Shown: positions 11,092-23,157 of the stretch, piece after piece
Layout: each line of letters starts with the position of its first letter
Position numbering within the stretch: position 1 is the stretch's first letter
From: Hyposmocoma kahamanoa
Taxonomy: Eukaryota > Arthropoda > Insecta > Lepidoptera > Cosmopterigidae
Direction of reading: 5' to 3'
NCBI RefSeq assembly: GCF_003589595.1
Contig: NW_020655550.1
Location: forward strand, 936,196 to 1,000,195
DNA length: 64,000 nucleotides
The notes under the pieces: generated by a model
What the model was told of the DNA's origin: nothing
The model's database searches: none
Seen by the model: only the letters and a program-made list of their open reading frames with translations
Program-made: the position numbers and the translations under genes

Positions 11092-13424
11092 CTGAACAAT
11101 GTTTGACGTACAAGTTTTTCAAAAATATCAAATTCATAGATCCTGACCATCTAATCAATATTCAGTCGAAAATTTTCAAAAAGTGTTATATAAGTACGTG
11201 TTACTTCATGTCAAAGTTCACATACTCTGCCATAACGAGGTCTAGGTGGTGATTGTTAGGAATTTGTGTCTATCGCGGTGTGATATGAAGCAAATTGCTC
11301 CTCGAGGCCGCGTTTAGCATTGCGGCCGACTGTACTGGCTATCATAATCAACTTGTTACAAGCGGGGCATGTTACATACAGCCCTCACCCTAGAACTACT
11401 TGCACTGTTGAAATTAAACAAAGAGCAAATTTAATATTTACCTATATGATGTGAGTGGCTACGGAAGTTTATCATATAATATTTATTTTATTTTATTTAT
11501 ATATTATATATACATATATATATAGTGACCAAAAAATATCTGAATAATTTAACTGCACATACGAATACTCTGAAGAACATATCTTTTCGCTCACTCACTA
11601 ACTCGGTGCTGTGTGGTAAATCTATGAAAATCTATACCAGAACATACCAGGATAACATAAACATGCAGTAGTAATAAAGCTTTCGGTGTGGTTACATGGT
11701 ATTAGAATTTATAGAACGCGCTACGAGAAAGATACAGGAATGCCCCATACGTAGTAATGCGAGTGCCGTGTACAGCATACAGCCGATACGCTGTTGCGGT
11801 TTCTATGCAACAGTCCTTCGATAATGCCTTAAGGCATGAGAAACCTTTCAACTACCTACACACTATTCGGTTCTACAGAACGTGTATATGAACAAGCAGA
11901 AGCAGTTACAAAGAAATTCCCAAGGCATAAACCTTAGACGTGGTATAATGTGGTACAATCCAAATTAAATTAGTCTATAAAAAATATCAATGTTACTCAA
12001 ACATAATATTGCACGTAGTGGCTGGGTAACAAGTTAGATATTCACATTATAAATCATAAAATAGTAATTTCAATAAATTATTACATATTTAAACTTTGTC
12101 TGGTGGCAAGCTAGCGTCCTCGCAAAGTTGAGTAGATAGAACACACTTTAAAAAAAGTGTTCAGTGTGTTCTTTGTTTTGAATCATTTTCAGGTCAGTTT
12201 TCTGTTTGTCTGTGGTTTTCTCTATCTAATATCGGAGGCAATTTTTATTACTCAAATATTCTACAATATTATCATGTAGTATTCTTTAATACTCGAGTGT
12301 ACTAACCTGAAATATTATTTAATGGTTTAAGACAATATACTTGAACACTTAAATAATAAAAAATGGCCACCGACATTAGGTAGAGGATACTAACCTGAAA
12401 ATTACCCATTTATAAGCCACTACTTAACACTAAACTTGAGCAGCCAATTTGCCTTTGGCTTACACCACACTGAACCCGTATATTGGAAAATTGTCTAAAT
12501 TATTGGCTGCCTCCGTAACGGCCGCAGCGTGGGAAAACAAGAGAGTTTTCACTAGAAATAATACCCAAACAGTGCTACCACAGCTTGTTTTGATAATAAT
12601 GTTTTAACTATTTCCGCGTTAAAATTTTAGAACGGTCGTTATAATAATTTCTTGTTTGCATATCTTGTCTTATTTTCGAGTGTTTGATTTGTTTTGTGAA
12701 TTGCACGCTTGAATCCCTCCTTAGTTATGTAGTGCTGAAACATCCAAAAAATTAGTATGTTCACTCAACTCTCGTACGCAAATGTAAACGACATTCTAAC
12801 ACACCATTCGCTTTGTTTTTAGAGTTTATCGATTCACGAAAGTCACATGAAGTGCAGACCCTTATATAAATAAAGAAGTTAGGAATTGGAAGAATTCTAC
12901 AAACCAAGGCGGTAATGCTTCACTTTCCCATGCACATGCGCATTTGTTTGTCTTATTTATTTCAGAACTATTATTTTGTTTTACTGAGCTCTGTGAAGAC
13001 TTCGTTTAAATTTTAAAGCTTTGTTTAATTCTTTTAATTATTTCATAATTAGACTGTACACACTAAACTCACCTTAGTTGACATCCGTTCCTAGAAGTGC
13101 GCTATATAATAGGTAGATATAGAAAATTATCTAAATATATATAAGAAGGAGAATTAAGAACTCCATCAGCGACGACTAAAAACAACATCATTGTCGGTAG
13201 CTCCTTTTACCACGATAGCAAGCATTATAGCGTATGCCACCGATACATATATTATATGAAGTAGTATCTGTATGTTCTAGTAATACTACTTAATATAATA
13301 TATAAGGATGTCACACAAATTATAAATTAAGTTATAAATACAACTTTCTGTTTAACTTTAAAAAGTTTGAATTAGTAATACAAAGATTGAACTTCGAGTA
13401 AATTAAATAAATTCGAATAATTTA
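11092..13424. other. Intronic stretch, no gene seen
   Basis: AT-rich, with a short hairpin (GAACACACT at 12139 pairing with AGTGTGTTC at 12163). I recognise nothing else. Confidence 0.45.
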
Positions 13425-13505
13425 AGATGAATTCCTTCGATCTGGCTGAATTCGAACCAACGTTTTCCAGCAAACCGTGGCAGACTCTATGCCAACTAAG
13501 CTTAA
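13425..13505 (-). repeat. SINE family A, fragment, inverted
   Basis: The minus strand reads TTAGTTGGCATAGAGTCTG, then GGTTCGAATTC and AGATCGAAGGAATT, matching the tRNA-like core of copy 1. It lies 80 bp from an opposite-strand copy. Confidence 0.6.
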
Positions 13506-13584
13506 AAAACTTAAAAAAATACAATTATTAAAGCGACATCTCTAGTCAGTTGCTGTAAGCTCTAAAGGTACCTGCTTGAGTGAA

Positions 13585-13740
13585 GAAATAGATTTCTCAC
13601 AGATGACGCTATGACAAATAAGTTGTTAATGGCATAGCGACTGGCACGGTTTGATGAAAGACGTCGGTTCGAATCGGACGGTCGGTTGAATTAATAATTA
13701 TACCAAAGTAATAGTGATCAAAACATCGTGACATTCAATA
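13585..13740 (+). repeat. SINE family A, copy with deleted A box
   Basis: The leader TTTCTCACAGATGACGCTAT, the B box GGTTCGAATCGGACGG and the tail AATTAATAATTATACCAAAG match copy 1. The 5' part of the tRNA-like core is missing. Confidence 0.6.
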
Positions 13741-15426
13741 AAAAAATAATAATAAAGTGTTTATCACTAAAATATGAAGAAAAGAAATTCGGTGAGCACA
13801 GCGTGCACAGACACAAAACATCGCGTGCGCCGCTATATTAGCTAATAAGTGATCCGCAAGCAGGCATTGATCTGCTCTTTTGTGCCACTGATTGACGCCT
13901 TTGGCTACCCAAAGGGCCGCGATTTCATATTTACTCTCTTTTTGGCGTGGGAGCTCTCATTTACGAGTCGTACCTTTCCCCATTTCCGCGAATTACCGAA
14001 ATGTGAATAGCACATTGTGTGCCAAAAATATATTTCTGCCAGTTTTGATATTCCTCATAAATGGAAATTGTAGTAATGATCCCCTCTTGTTAAGTCTCAG
14101 TTTTTATTGGAAGTAGATTCAAAAGAAATAAAATCAGAAAAATGGATAATTATGAACATAAACTCATCAAAAATTTCATCTGAACAGAAATTGTAAAAAC
14201 GATATAGTAAGGATTTAAAACCATCAGATTCTTATAGCAAATATGTCCAGTAAAGATCAAGAAGCGCCTTAGATATCTTATCATGGAGTAAGCGATTACT
14301 ACCGCGGGGCAAAGGGCAAGTATAGCTGCCCCACCTGCCCCGTCAGCTAAATAACAAGGACCGTAGCGCATTCGGACGGACGGCTTGTGGTTGTAAGGTC
14401 ACAGGTTCAAACCAAATAACCTGCGCTAAATGTGTGTTAAACGTGTTTTGTGATGCCGTATGAAATTGGCTTCAAATTTAGGCGCAATTTTAAGAAATAT
14501 TAGGCGCAGATGCCTCAAATATCTGTTATTTCATTTCAACACTTATCTCCTACTTTCTGTAGTGAATTCTGGAGCCCTTTATTTAATCACCTTAGGCATT
14601 TTTATTATCGAATTTTCGAGAATTGAATAAAATTTGATACAACAGCCAATTCTCGTAGTGATTACAGTACATGCGCGGGCGCACCTCGCGCGCCTGACCA
14701 ATGACTTGTATTAACATTATGAATAACCCACTGCGATGTGACTACACACTGACGTTTCCCGACATGGTCTCTTTAACATTTTCTTAAAATCTCGTAGGAG
14801 ATAATTAAAATCGCAAGACTCAGCGTTTTAAAGTAATTGTTTTACTATTAACATTAAAATTATAAAGAAGAAGAATACCGTCGGAAAACAATATGTCACT
14901 CAACATTTAAATCATCATTATACTCAGTATGGTTTATTAAAAATGTTTCACAAATAAAGAAGTCCATATTAAGTGCAGTTGTATAAAAACCATGAGCTAT
15001 TAAAAAACATTTGTAACACACCCAAATGTCATGTAATAAAAAAATATTCACAGCATTATAGTGTTAATTTATACAAACATAAAAAAGATGAATTAGGCAA
15101 ATCGAAAACTAACCACTGTCAACTAATAAATTATTAGACGAAAAAAAAACAATATTCAATGCTATACTTCATCAATGTTTAGAAACTGGAATTTATTTAC
15201 ATAATTATTTGGTAACAACAGAACATTTAATTACTTGACATAGAATTAAGTATCCGTTTTGAATTAATTCTGAGTCTACCAAATAAGTTGGATAGAGCCA
15301 AAATTATAAAAGCAGGTTACATGTCGTGGATAGATATTAATACAATTTGGATAAATAACCTGTTCACCATTTTTAAGACTTTACGTTGACCCTTTATTAT
15401 AAAATTAGTGAATTATAAAAAGCATC
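13741..15426. other. Intronic stretch with a possible tRNA-like scrap
   Basis: Near 14362-14415 GTAGCGCATTCGGACGG and AGGTTCAAACC resemble A and B boxes of a tRNA-derived SINE, but no second copy in the window supports it. The rest is unremarkable. Confidence 0.3.
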
Positions 15427-15941
15427 GAGTATATAACCAGAAATAGAGACGAAATGTAATTTAATTTGTTCGAAAACTATTCTACCAAATCATTACGATG
15501 ACAAATGCGATCCGATTGGCCACCCCGAATTCGAAATAATTGACGGATGTCGACAATTGTTTCACTTCAAATCGACCAGTTTTACTTGAACTTTGCTATA
15601 ATAGACGAAAATTGCTAAATTACATATTCAATATTTAATTACCGATGAATTGTGATTCCGCTTGTTTTGTAATTAGATGTTTCGCTGTTTTTCCCACACC
15701 ACCGAATGGAACAGCCCTCATTGTTAGAGATATTATCTTTATTACAATAAATACAGAATATTTTTGGAATATACGGGGACGTACACACAGGTCTGTTGGC
15801 GCTGTATTATTTCAGTTTTCTAATGTGTTATTTCAGCACAAACGAGTTTTGATATTTAAAAGTTGACATAAGGTCCGTTTACCTGATGAGTTGCCACGGA
15901 TGGATGACCCTCATTTCGTCTCTATTTCTGGTTATATACTC
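15427..15941. mobile_element. Possible MITE bounded by perfect 30-bp inverted repeats
   Basis: The left arm 15427-15456 (GAGTATATAACCAGAAATAG, then AGACGAAATG) and the right arm 15912-15941 are perfect inverted repeats, 515 bp end to end. The interior is AT-rich with a chance 73-codon ORF (15645-15866) that resembles nothing known. The perfect match argues for a young element or a recent inverted duplication. Confidence 0.5.
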
Positions 15942-16356
15942 AATGATAAAAACTAAAGACTATATATAATAATTGATAGTTACGTTTGTTGAATGACACA
16001 AATTTTATAAAATAGAATCAAAAACAATTTTAAAATTAAAATATTAATGGTATAAATTAAGAAATTACTTAGAAAGAAACGCGTTATTCAGGCATTATCT
16101 TGACATAAATAATAAATTATAGGACATAAAATTGTGCTCTGTAATTGATAAAATAACACACGTAAAATCAAATCACTGGATGTAGTCACAAATGGATGTA
16201 GCCCGCATAGAGCCAGCGAAGTAAACTACGGTCTATTAGACAACTTCTTCTTTTTCTTAACAATTAAGTTAGTGAAATACAACTCATTCAAGAAGCCTAA
16301 AGCGGAACTGAGTGGAGTCCAAGATCTTTGTTGGGCTTACAATTCAGTATAATTCG

Positions 16357-16390
16357 CATCAGAAGCCGAACGAGCTTTCGGCTTCTGATG
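16357..16390. repeat. 14-bp perfect hairpin
   Basis: CATCAGAAGCCGAA (16357-16370) pairs with TTCGGCTTCTGATG (16377-16390) around CGAGCT. It is stable and lies in intron sequence. Confidence 0.7.
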
Positions 16391-16462
16391 GTGCATTGAA
16401 CAATGCAGATTGTTAACAGTAATCAACACAATAACAAGTTACCAAAAGTATGAAATTTATTA

Positions 16463-16750
16463 GTAGCAGTAATGAATCCTTATGAAAGAGGTCGTCCAGG
16501 GAAGTACTGCCGCCTTACCTATTTCTACCGCCAAGTAGTAATGGTCACATTATCGTGGAACACAGTTTTGAAATTACAGGCACATAAGACTTGTCAACTT
16601 ATGTTTCAGGATGACGGGAGCAGTGGCGGTGCCGCCAAATCTTTATGATTTAAAGCTCTGAGTAACACTACAACTGTTATGCGCAGGCGTGTGGTTTACT
16701 ACCAGGCGCACGACTTGTTCGTCCCGTCACTTGGTATTATAAAAAAAATT
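16463..16750 (+). repeat. SINE family C copy
   Basis: It runs from the GTAGCAGTAA start through CAGGGAAGTACTGCCGCCTT and AGGATGACGGGAGCAGTGGC to CGTCCCGTCACTTGGTATTA and an A run. About 290 bp, like the other family C copies. Confidence 0.75.
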
Positions 16751-18009
16751 AAAACTGTGTACAAAAATCACACACTACACACATTACACTTCAGTGACAA
16801 ACTCAAGGTTAATTCACAATATTAGGTGATATATAGCCATTTTACCTTTATTTCTCATACAATAAAATTTTTATTGATCGATTTGAAGTAATGACTATCA
16901 TTGAAAATTGTTTGAAATGAATGTGGAACTAATTTTGTAAGAGCTTTTGTAACATATATATTACGGTACACCGTAAGCCGAACGTATAGCGCCAAGTCAA
17001 GATCAGCTGCTACACTTATGTGGAGTAACAAAGTAATCAAAACCCGGTTTAATTTTGGCAAAGTACAAAAGACACAATTTGACATCCTATAATTTACTAG
17101 TGCAGCCCTGTATGAAGCGAACAAAACCTTATAATTGACTATGACGAACTATGCACAGAAGGTCTTTCTCCACACTATTATATATTAATGTAGATTGTGT
17201 TGATTCAGTAACTGGGAATTGTTGAGCTACTGCAAAAAAACAAGTGCTCTAAGTTGCACTTTGCTGTCCGTCACAAAATGTACCAACATCTATCGAAAAT
17301 AAATTCGGGTTCAGACTATATAAATTTAAAGTCATCTCTCCAGGTGCAACTGAACCCGGGACTTAATGCGACTCAAATTTAATTATTTTTGACAAGCAAA
17401 CCAGTCTCGGGTTCACATTTGGGCTCATTCGGGTTCGGTTGCAACTTTAAACCAACCCCGGGTTCAGATGCTACAAACCCCAATTCAGTAAGTCTATTCG
17501 AAACATTACAGCTGTCGAAAAAACGTTATCGAATTCCTTGCAGTTTTTTGTTTCAAAGCTTGGTTGCTTGAAATGGTCCTTAGCTTTATTTCACCAACCA
17601 AATAATTCTGCCTGGTAATAAAACTTCGAAATTTAAAATAAATCGTCCCGACGTCATTTGCGCATCATCACATTCGCGACAGTTTGTTAATGACCAAACA
17701 TAGACCAAATAAATTCTAGTGATAATGACTATACGAAGAAAATACTGAATCCAAAGAAAAATTTGAAACTTGAAAGATTTTACAGCTAGATGACATCGAA
17801 TTCGTTTCGATTGCACATCGTTTCGACGGCGATGATAACAGCACATTAAAATCCAGGAACAAAGTCTTGCGCTCAAATTATCAGAATAGACGTGCTAAGG
17901 CAAAATTTTGGTTGTTTTGATGTAATAAGTAACAAGTACAACGGCTATAAATAAAATAAAATAATAATAGTTTTTAAAATAATTGCGGAATTCAAGGGTT
18001 CGGTTTTGA
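16751..18009. other. Intronic stretch, no gene seen
   Basis: The GGGTTC/CCGGGTTC word recurs around 17300-17470 (for example ACTGAACCCGGG at 17350 and CCCGGGTTCA at 17457), with no clear unit. The ORFs at 16855-17124 and 17586-17876 look random. Confidence 0.4.
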
Positions 18010-18221
18010 AAGTCAAAGTCAAAGAATCATTTATTCCATAGGTAAAATAAATTTACAATTGAATACGTCATATTTAAACTACTGCTCGTTCACTACGCTG
18101 ACTTCCCTGAGAAGAACGAGCAAGAAACTCTAGGGATTGGTCTTTTTAAATAAACTTAAATGCTGTGGCATACACTTCGTATCAAATATTATGGATATCT
18201 TTTGTTTTTATATAATATCAA

Positions 18222-18405
18222 GTTACGGGACTGCAACTGTACATAACAGTTTCAGCACCACTCAGAGCTTCAAATCGCAAATCCCGTCACCCTGAGACAT
18301 AAGTTGACAAGTCCCATGTACCTGTAATTTCACCAGCACCCTTACCCTTCATAACCGAAATGCAGTAATGTTAACATTACTGCTTGGCGGCAGAAATAGG
18401 TAAGT
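18222..18405 (-). repeat. SINE family C copy inside the CR1-like LINE
   Basis: CATAACAGTTTCAGCACCAC through CCCGTCACCCTGAGACATAA to CTTGGCGGCAGAAATAGGTA. The 5' block with GGAGCTC is absent. It sits between the RT relic and the LINE 3' end. Confidence 0.7.
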
Positions 18406-20200
18406 ATCGTATAATAAAGTATCTTCTTTCTCATTGAAATTATGTATATTTTTATAGTCATATAAAATATTCGAGTAAATGTACTGTGATGCCACAGTCA
18501 TGATACCAGTCTCCATAAACTTTTCTCTGAGAGAAACCCGAGGGCCTAGACGGTTCACAGAACGAATCGCTCGTTTATGCAATACAAATGTGGTTTGAAT
18601 ATCTGCCGCTTTACCCCACATGAGAATCCTGTAGGACATATGGAAGTAACTAAAGTAAACTAGTCTAGTGGTACTAACATCGGTAAGCTCACGTATTCTG
18701 CGGACTGCGAATGCAGCGGAGCTTAATCTGCTGGCTAGGGAAGATATATGTGGAAACCATTGAAATTTACCATCAAAGGTCACTCCCAAGAAGACTGCTT
18801 TATTGACAAGGTCTAACTTTTCTCCGTTTATTTCTATGCTTGGACTAGTCGATTTTACGTTAGGTAATCCAAATTTAGCACATTTTGGTTTCTTGGCATT
18901 AAGCAATAAATTGTTAGCATTAAACTAATAAACTACCTTTGAGAGGGTTTCATTCATATGGTCACAGTTAATGTCATGCCTGTCTGTTTTAAAAATCAAG
19001 GACGTGTCGTCAGCAAACAATACTATTTCGAGATGACGAGACAAGTTCCGCCGCCTTACCATTTACACCGTAATATTGAAGCTTTCTAATAAGAGTAATA
19101 TGGTTAATGCAATCAAATGCCTTTGAGAGGTCTCATAAAATACCAACAGCGTTCTGGGACCTTTCCCAAGCATCAAAGATGTGTTTTAGTAACGCTATCC
19201 CCGCATCGCTAGTCGATCTACCACTACTAAAACCCGTATTATTCACTATGAAAAATATGATTCCTACCGAAATAGGACAGTAATTGAGTCAGCTTAACCT
19301 TCTCGAATATTTTACTTAAAGCTGGTAAAATTGAAATGGGCCTGTAGTTGCTAGGATCAACTTTCATACCGCTTTTGAATATGGGAATAACCTTGCTGTA
19401 TTTCATTAAATCGGGAAATACACCATCGTCAACGCACCTATTGAAGCAACAGCTAAATGTGGGGAAATTGGATCAATAACTGAGTCTATAACTTTAGTTG
19501 ATATGCTCCAGAGACCTTTAGTTTTTTACCATGTATTGATTTAAAAGTTTTTATGATGTCTTGTGGATTAACATGACGCAAATTAAATCAACTACCACAA
19601 ACGTTAACATTTTCCTTTAGGAGATCAATAGCAAGAGAAAGGGGGGGAATTAAACGATTCTGCAGTGTTCACAGCAATTTCCGAAAAGAAGGATTCAAAA
19701 GCTTGGGCTACCTTGTCTTTAGATTTTATAAGTTTGCCGTTTAATTCTAAAACTATATCTGTATCGTGTTGTTTAACCCTGCCTGACTCTATATTTATTA
19801 TGCCCCAAGGAGTTTTAGATTTATTTATCGGTTGTCTAATTTTGTCGGTGTGAAACTTAACCTTAGCACCTACACATACTTTTTAAAATATTTTTGGATA
19901 ATTTCTAACATATTCTATAAAATTGGAATTAGTATTATAAGTTTTCATAGCATATAGCTCATACAAACAAGACCTACTCTTATGAATACCTACTGTTGCC
20001 CAGTCGTTGAATTTAGTCTCTCTATGGAAAGTTATTGTTTTCGGTTTAAATACATTATCAAATTCATTTTTAAAGTATTTGGAATCTCCGGTATATGGAG
20101 TAGGGAATTTAAACTATTGCCGATATTATTTTGAAATCTAATGATTCATTCTGTGGTAATCGGTCTGCAGAGAAATTGGTCTACCTTCTTGCTCATTTTA
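18400..20200 (-). pseudogene. Reverse transcriptase relic of the CR1-like LINE
   Basis: Around 19040 the minus strand reads LFADDTSLIFKTDRHD, the catalytic motif C. It is followed, after an in-frame stop, by the 18349-18906 ORF, which contains KAVFLGVTFDGKFQW, LTDVSTTRLVYFSYFHMSY and LHKRAIRSV, the usual RT C-terminal region. The upstream palm motifs lie in shifted frames at 19100-19500. The final residues of the 18349-18906 ORF come from an inserted SINE. Several stops and frameshifts show it is inactive. Confidence 0.75.
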
Positions 20201-20203
20201 CAA

Positions 20204-20720
20204 TTAAAAGAAGCCTTGGTCACTATGGCCTGATCTTAAGCAATTAATTATTGATTTTGACACTGCGTCTGTGTTACAAAAGATGTTATCAATACAAGTA
20301 GAAGAGGAAGCAGTGATGCGAGTTGGTTCTAAGAAAAGATTAGTCAAGTTGAAACTTTTTAATAAATTAATGAGTCTTACAGAAGTAGAACAGTTTTCCA
20401 ACAGGTTTACATTGAAATGTCCACATATTACTACGTTTTTTGGTTGGAAACATTTTTTAAATTTTAAGTTACGTTTAATAATAATCATAGATCCGCCTCT
20501 ACATATGTTGTTTCTTATGAACGAACTGGCTATTACATAATTTTCTATGTTGTTAATTGCTTCGTAGTCTTTCAACCAGTGTTCTGTAATACAAAACACG
20601 TCAACGGAAATATGGTGTAAAAAGAATTATTTCTAATGTTTTGACAGAAAAGTTTTGAATATTTTGATGTACTACATGGAAACGATTGACTTTTCTGTTG
20701 TCGTGTTTATCAGCTTAAAT
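20204..20720 (-). pseudogene. APE-type endonuclease relic of the CR1-like LINE
   Basis: The minus strand reads HVVHQNIQN (the usual start of LINE endonucleases) near 20680. After a frameshift near 20620 it reads FCITEHWL with the catalytic Glu, then GGSMIIIKRNLKFK, VVICGHFNVNLLE (GDFN-like motif, with His in place of Asp), STCIDNIF and SGHSDQ (usual SDH motif, disturbed). The domain nicks target DNA for target-primed reverse transcription. The altered catalytic residues and a frameshift show loss of function. An ORF on the opposite strand at 20271-20540 is a shadow. Confidence 0.75.
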
Positions 20721-20799
20721 TATGGTTAGTAACTAATATGTATACTGTTGGTACTTAAAATAGGCGCATTGTCGTGGGACTGTAACAGCATATATAGTA

Positions 20800-21960
20800 T
20801 TAAAAGGTAGCAAACTAGCTACATGTCTCGGATACCTTATGGGTAAAAGTAACTTATCATCAAAAAGTTTGAAGTTCCTTACGAACTTATTAATGTCAAA
20901 ACAAAATATAACGTCACTATGACGTCATGTCAAATTATGAATATGCAAATTTATGTTGTATAAATACTTATTACGAGTGATGCCTAGGTTAGAGCAACAA
21001 GGGAGTGCACTTAGTATGAATTTACACCCACACTTTTCATGAATTCTCAAGAAAACGTCAATACTATTATTTATTCCTTTTTTACTAATGTGATTACTAT
21101 CTCCTATTATAAGTAAGATTGTTGTATATTTGTCAAAGTTGTAACCACTTAACAGTGTAATAATTTGAGTAAAAGTAGCTCCTGGATAGCAATAGTTGAC
21201 TACCCTTTGCTTTAAGTGGTTACTTAGATGGTGACCTAGTCCTACGCCTATTTTATCAGAAAAAAACTACCGTTCTATTGGATGGCCTGGTAGGAGTTCT
21301 AATAGTCTTGGTTGACTGTTGAGTGTGTCAAACTTCAACAGTTGTAGTGTAGCAGATACGTTTTCCTATAGCAACACTGAAATACGATGTCCGTACAGGT
21401 TGCGTTGATGATGTAGGTGATGGGTATGGAGTCTGATTTATCTCTACTGGATCATCGATTTCACTAAGCTCATCCTGAAGAAGGACTTAAGTCAGTTCTC
21501 TATACTCAGTACCCAGCTTTAAAAGCTCATTAGTTGCAGCTGAAAGTTCTTTTATGTGTTTCTGCGTAGAATATAGGTATTTAGTTCGCGATTGAAGATC
21601 TAACTCCAGATCTTACACTTGTTCGACTGTCTTCACCTTGTCCTTGTGTAAATTTAATTTTGCTGATTTTAGTTTCTTTAGTGTTCAATTTCTTTCTTAT
21701 CGTGTTCATTAATTTGGAAAATCTTGGGATTTGCGATTTAGTACTGCATTATTTACTGTTGCATTCCTGTCTCCCATGGCTAGTTCATCACGGAGTGAAA
21801 AGGTCGTTAGGTGGTCGTAGTTTCCGCTTTGTTCATGTAATGATGGAACTTCAGCATTTGATTCCATTACCTGTCTTTCAAGAAAACTGATACGGTCTAA
21901 GGCGTCTTCTTGTTGTTGGTGATTTTCTCGGAAGCTCTCTATAATTAATTCCTTTCGTTT
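20800..21960 (-). pseudogene. ORF1 relic (coiled coil plus esterase-like) of the CR1-like LINE
   Basis: Near 21950 the minus strand reads a charged, heptad-like segment (ENLEKEYKRKELIIESF, then ALDRISFLERQVMES), which would form a coiled coil. Near 21130 it reads YTTILLIIGDSNHISKKG, resembling the SGNH-esterase-like domain found in ORF1 of CR1/L2 elements, followed by INNSIDVFLRIHEKCGCKF. Stops and frame changes separate the segments. Such proteins bind RNA and form particles with element RNA. The assignment is by position and motif style. Confidence 0.5.
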
Positions 21961-21990
21961 ATACTCTTTTTCTAAATTTTCACAAAATCA

Positions 21991-22975
21991 TCAAATTTCA
22001 AAAAATTTCCCTGTTAATATCATACGTAAAATCTTGTTTTTAAGAATTTATATTATTTGCCCATACCCATTGTATTTAATATATACAAAGGGTTTTAATT
22101 TTATAAATACTTATTAATAACTATGTACTAGTTCATCAATCATAATTTGCATTCGAAAAGCGGTAATGCAATATTAATTTTATGAAGTTTATAATCTAAT
22201 TTATTATATGAATTTATTTGAATATCATACTCACACTTAATCCATTATTATTTCATTAAAACTATGTAGCAGTCACAATCAATTGAACATATACAAACTG
22301 TCTTACATCAATTTGTATAATTTCATACCGAGTAGTAAATACCAGTCATGGTTATTCGATATTGATATTCAAAATGCTATAAACGCCATTCGAATATTTC
22401 CTTAAATGTATTGAAAATGACGAATTAAGTATGATTAAGCGCTAACACGAAAATCATGAAGTGTGAATAACTTAACCATAACTTAATATTATCCATTGAA
22501 TTTTAAGATTTATAATCTTCAATGCCATGCACTCGTTGCCGAACATTTTAAACTGATAAATTAATTAACATTGACGATTTTTTGTATGCTAACTTTCGAA
22601 TAATATAGTACCTTTCTGAGTACTTCTAAAAACACAATTTGATACAAATGATGTTAAACAAATAGAAATAATTTATTTTATCAATCGTCGCATATTATCT
22701 GAAAATAAACGTTCTTTTCTAATCCAGTTTACCCTAAAGAATGCTGGAAAAAATGGAAATTTATATTTCCATATTTTCAATTTAAATAGAACTTGACTTG
22801 AGAAACGTAATCTAACAACTCGCTTTTATTGCCAGAGCTATGACTATTATTATATATGATTATATATTATGACTAACTTACCTATCTGCAAGTACAAAAG
22901 TTGACTAATTCTTCGCTGCTAGATAAAATATAATCTGATATGATTGTGATAACTAACAGAATATTTTCGAATCAG
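21991..22975. other. AT-rich stretch just upstream of the bHLH exon
   Basis: No recognised repeat or gene. The polypyrimidine tract before the acceptor at 22975 is short (ATTTTCGAATCAG). Confidence 0.45.
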
Positions 22976-23157
22976 GTTCGACCAAGGCAAATCGACGAAA
23001 GGCGCGAGCAAGCTCCGACGCGACCTCATCAACGCAGAGATCGCCAACCTGCGGGACCTGCTGCCCCTGCCGCCCTCCACCCGCCAGCGACTCTCGCAAC
23101 TGCAGCTCATGGCCCTTGTCTGCGTCTACGTCAGGAAATCCAACTACTTTCAACAAG
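22976..23157 (+). CDS. dysf: dysfusion internal exon a: bHLH domain
   Basis: This exon encodes 60 complete codons (22977-23156) plus one split base at each end. Residues 5-16 (KSTKGASKLRRD) form the basic region, about 17-31 helix 1 (LINAEIANLRDLLPL), 32-38 the loop and 39-60 helix 2 (LSQLQLMALVCVYVRK onward). This is the characteristic dysfusion/NPAS4 bHLH. Dysfusion is a nuclear transcription factor that dimerises with Tango/ARNT and, in Drosophila, controls tracheal fusion cells and leg joint formation. The acceptor is the AG at 22974-22975. The donor is GTTTGT at 23158, slightly weak. An in-frame TAA at 22950 with no ATG after it shows that the N terminus must come from an upstream exon. 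The exon is GC-rich against an AT-rich background. The + strand ORF 22940-23188 and two minus-strand ORFs over the same bases are shadows in other frames. The family call is confident; the exact ends rest on splice-site reading. Confidence 0.93.

Larger units (their letters stand above)
18010..21990 (-). mobile_element. Degenerate CR1-like LINE, near full length
   Basis: On the minus strand, from right to left: a coiled-coil plus esterase-like ORF1 (about 21960-20800), an endonuclease (about 20720-20204), a broken reverse transcriptase (about 20200-18400) and a 3' end at 18010-18190 (+ strand start GAAAGTCAAAGTCAAAGAAT). The same 3' end occurs at 57260-57426 and as a tiny piece at 25074-25114. 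Many frameshifts and stops make it dead. A SINE is inserted at 18222-18405, so the last RT ORF reads into SINE sequence. Confidence 0.75.
1..22975 (+). other. Upstream dysf intron and/or 5' flank
   Basis: Because exon a begins with a split codon and has no start, at least one dysf exon must lie 5' of it. I searched for a short + strand exon ending in a donor of matching phase and saw none that I could support. The stretch may be intron throughout, or intron plus an unrecognised short first exon and promoter. It holds transposon relics and repeats listed separately, and otherwise AT-rich sequence without a recognisable gene. Confidence 0.6.

Noticed and set aside
20271..20540. 89-codon + strand ORF
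   Set aside because: Antisense shadow of the LINE endonuclease relic.
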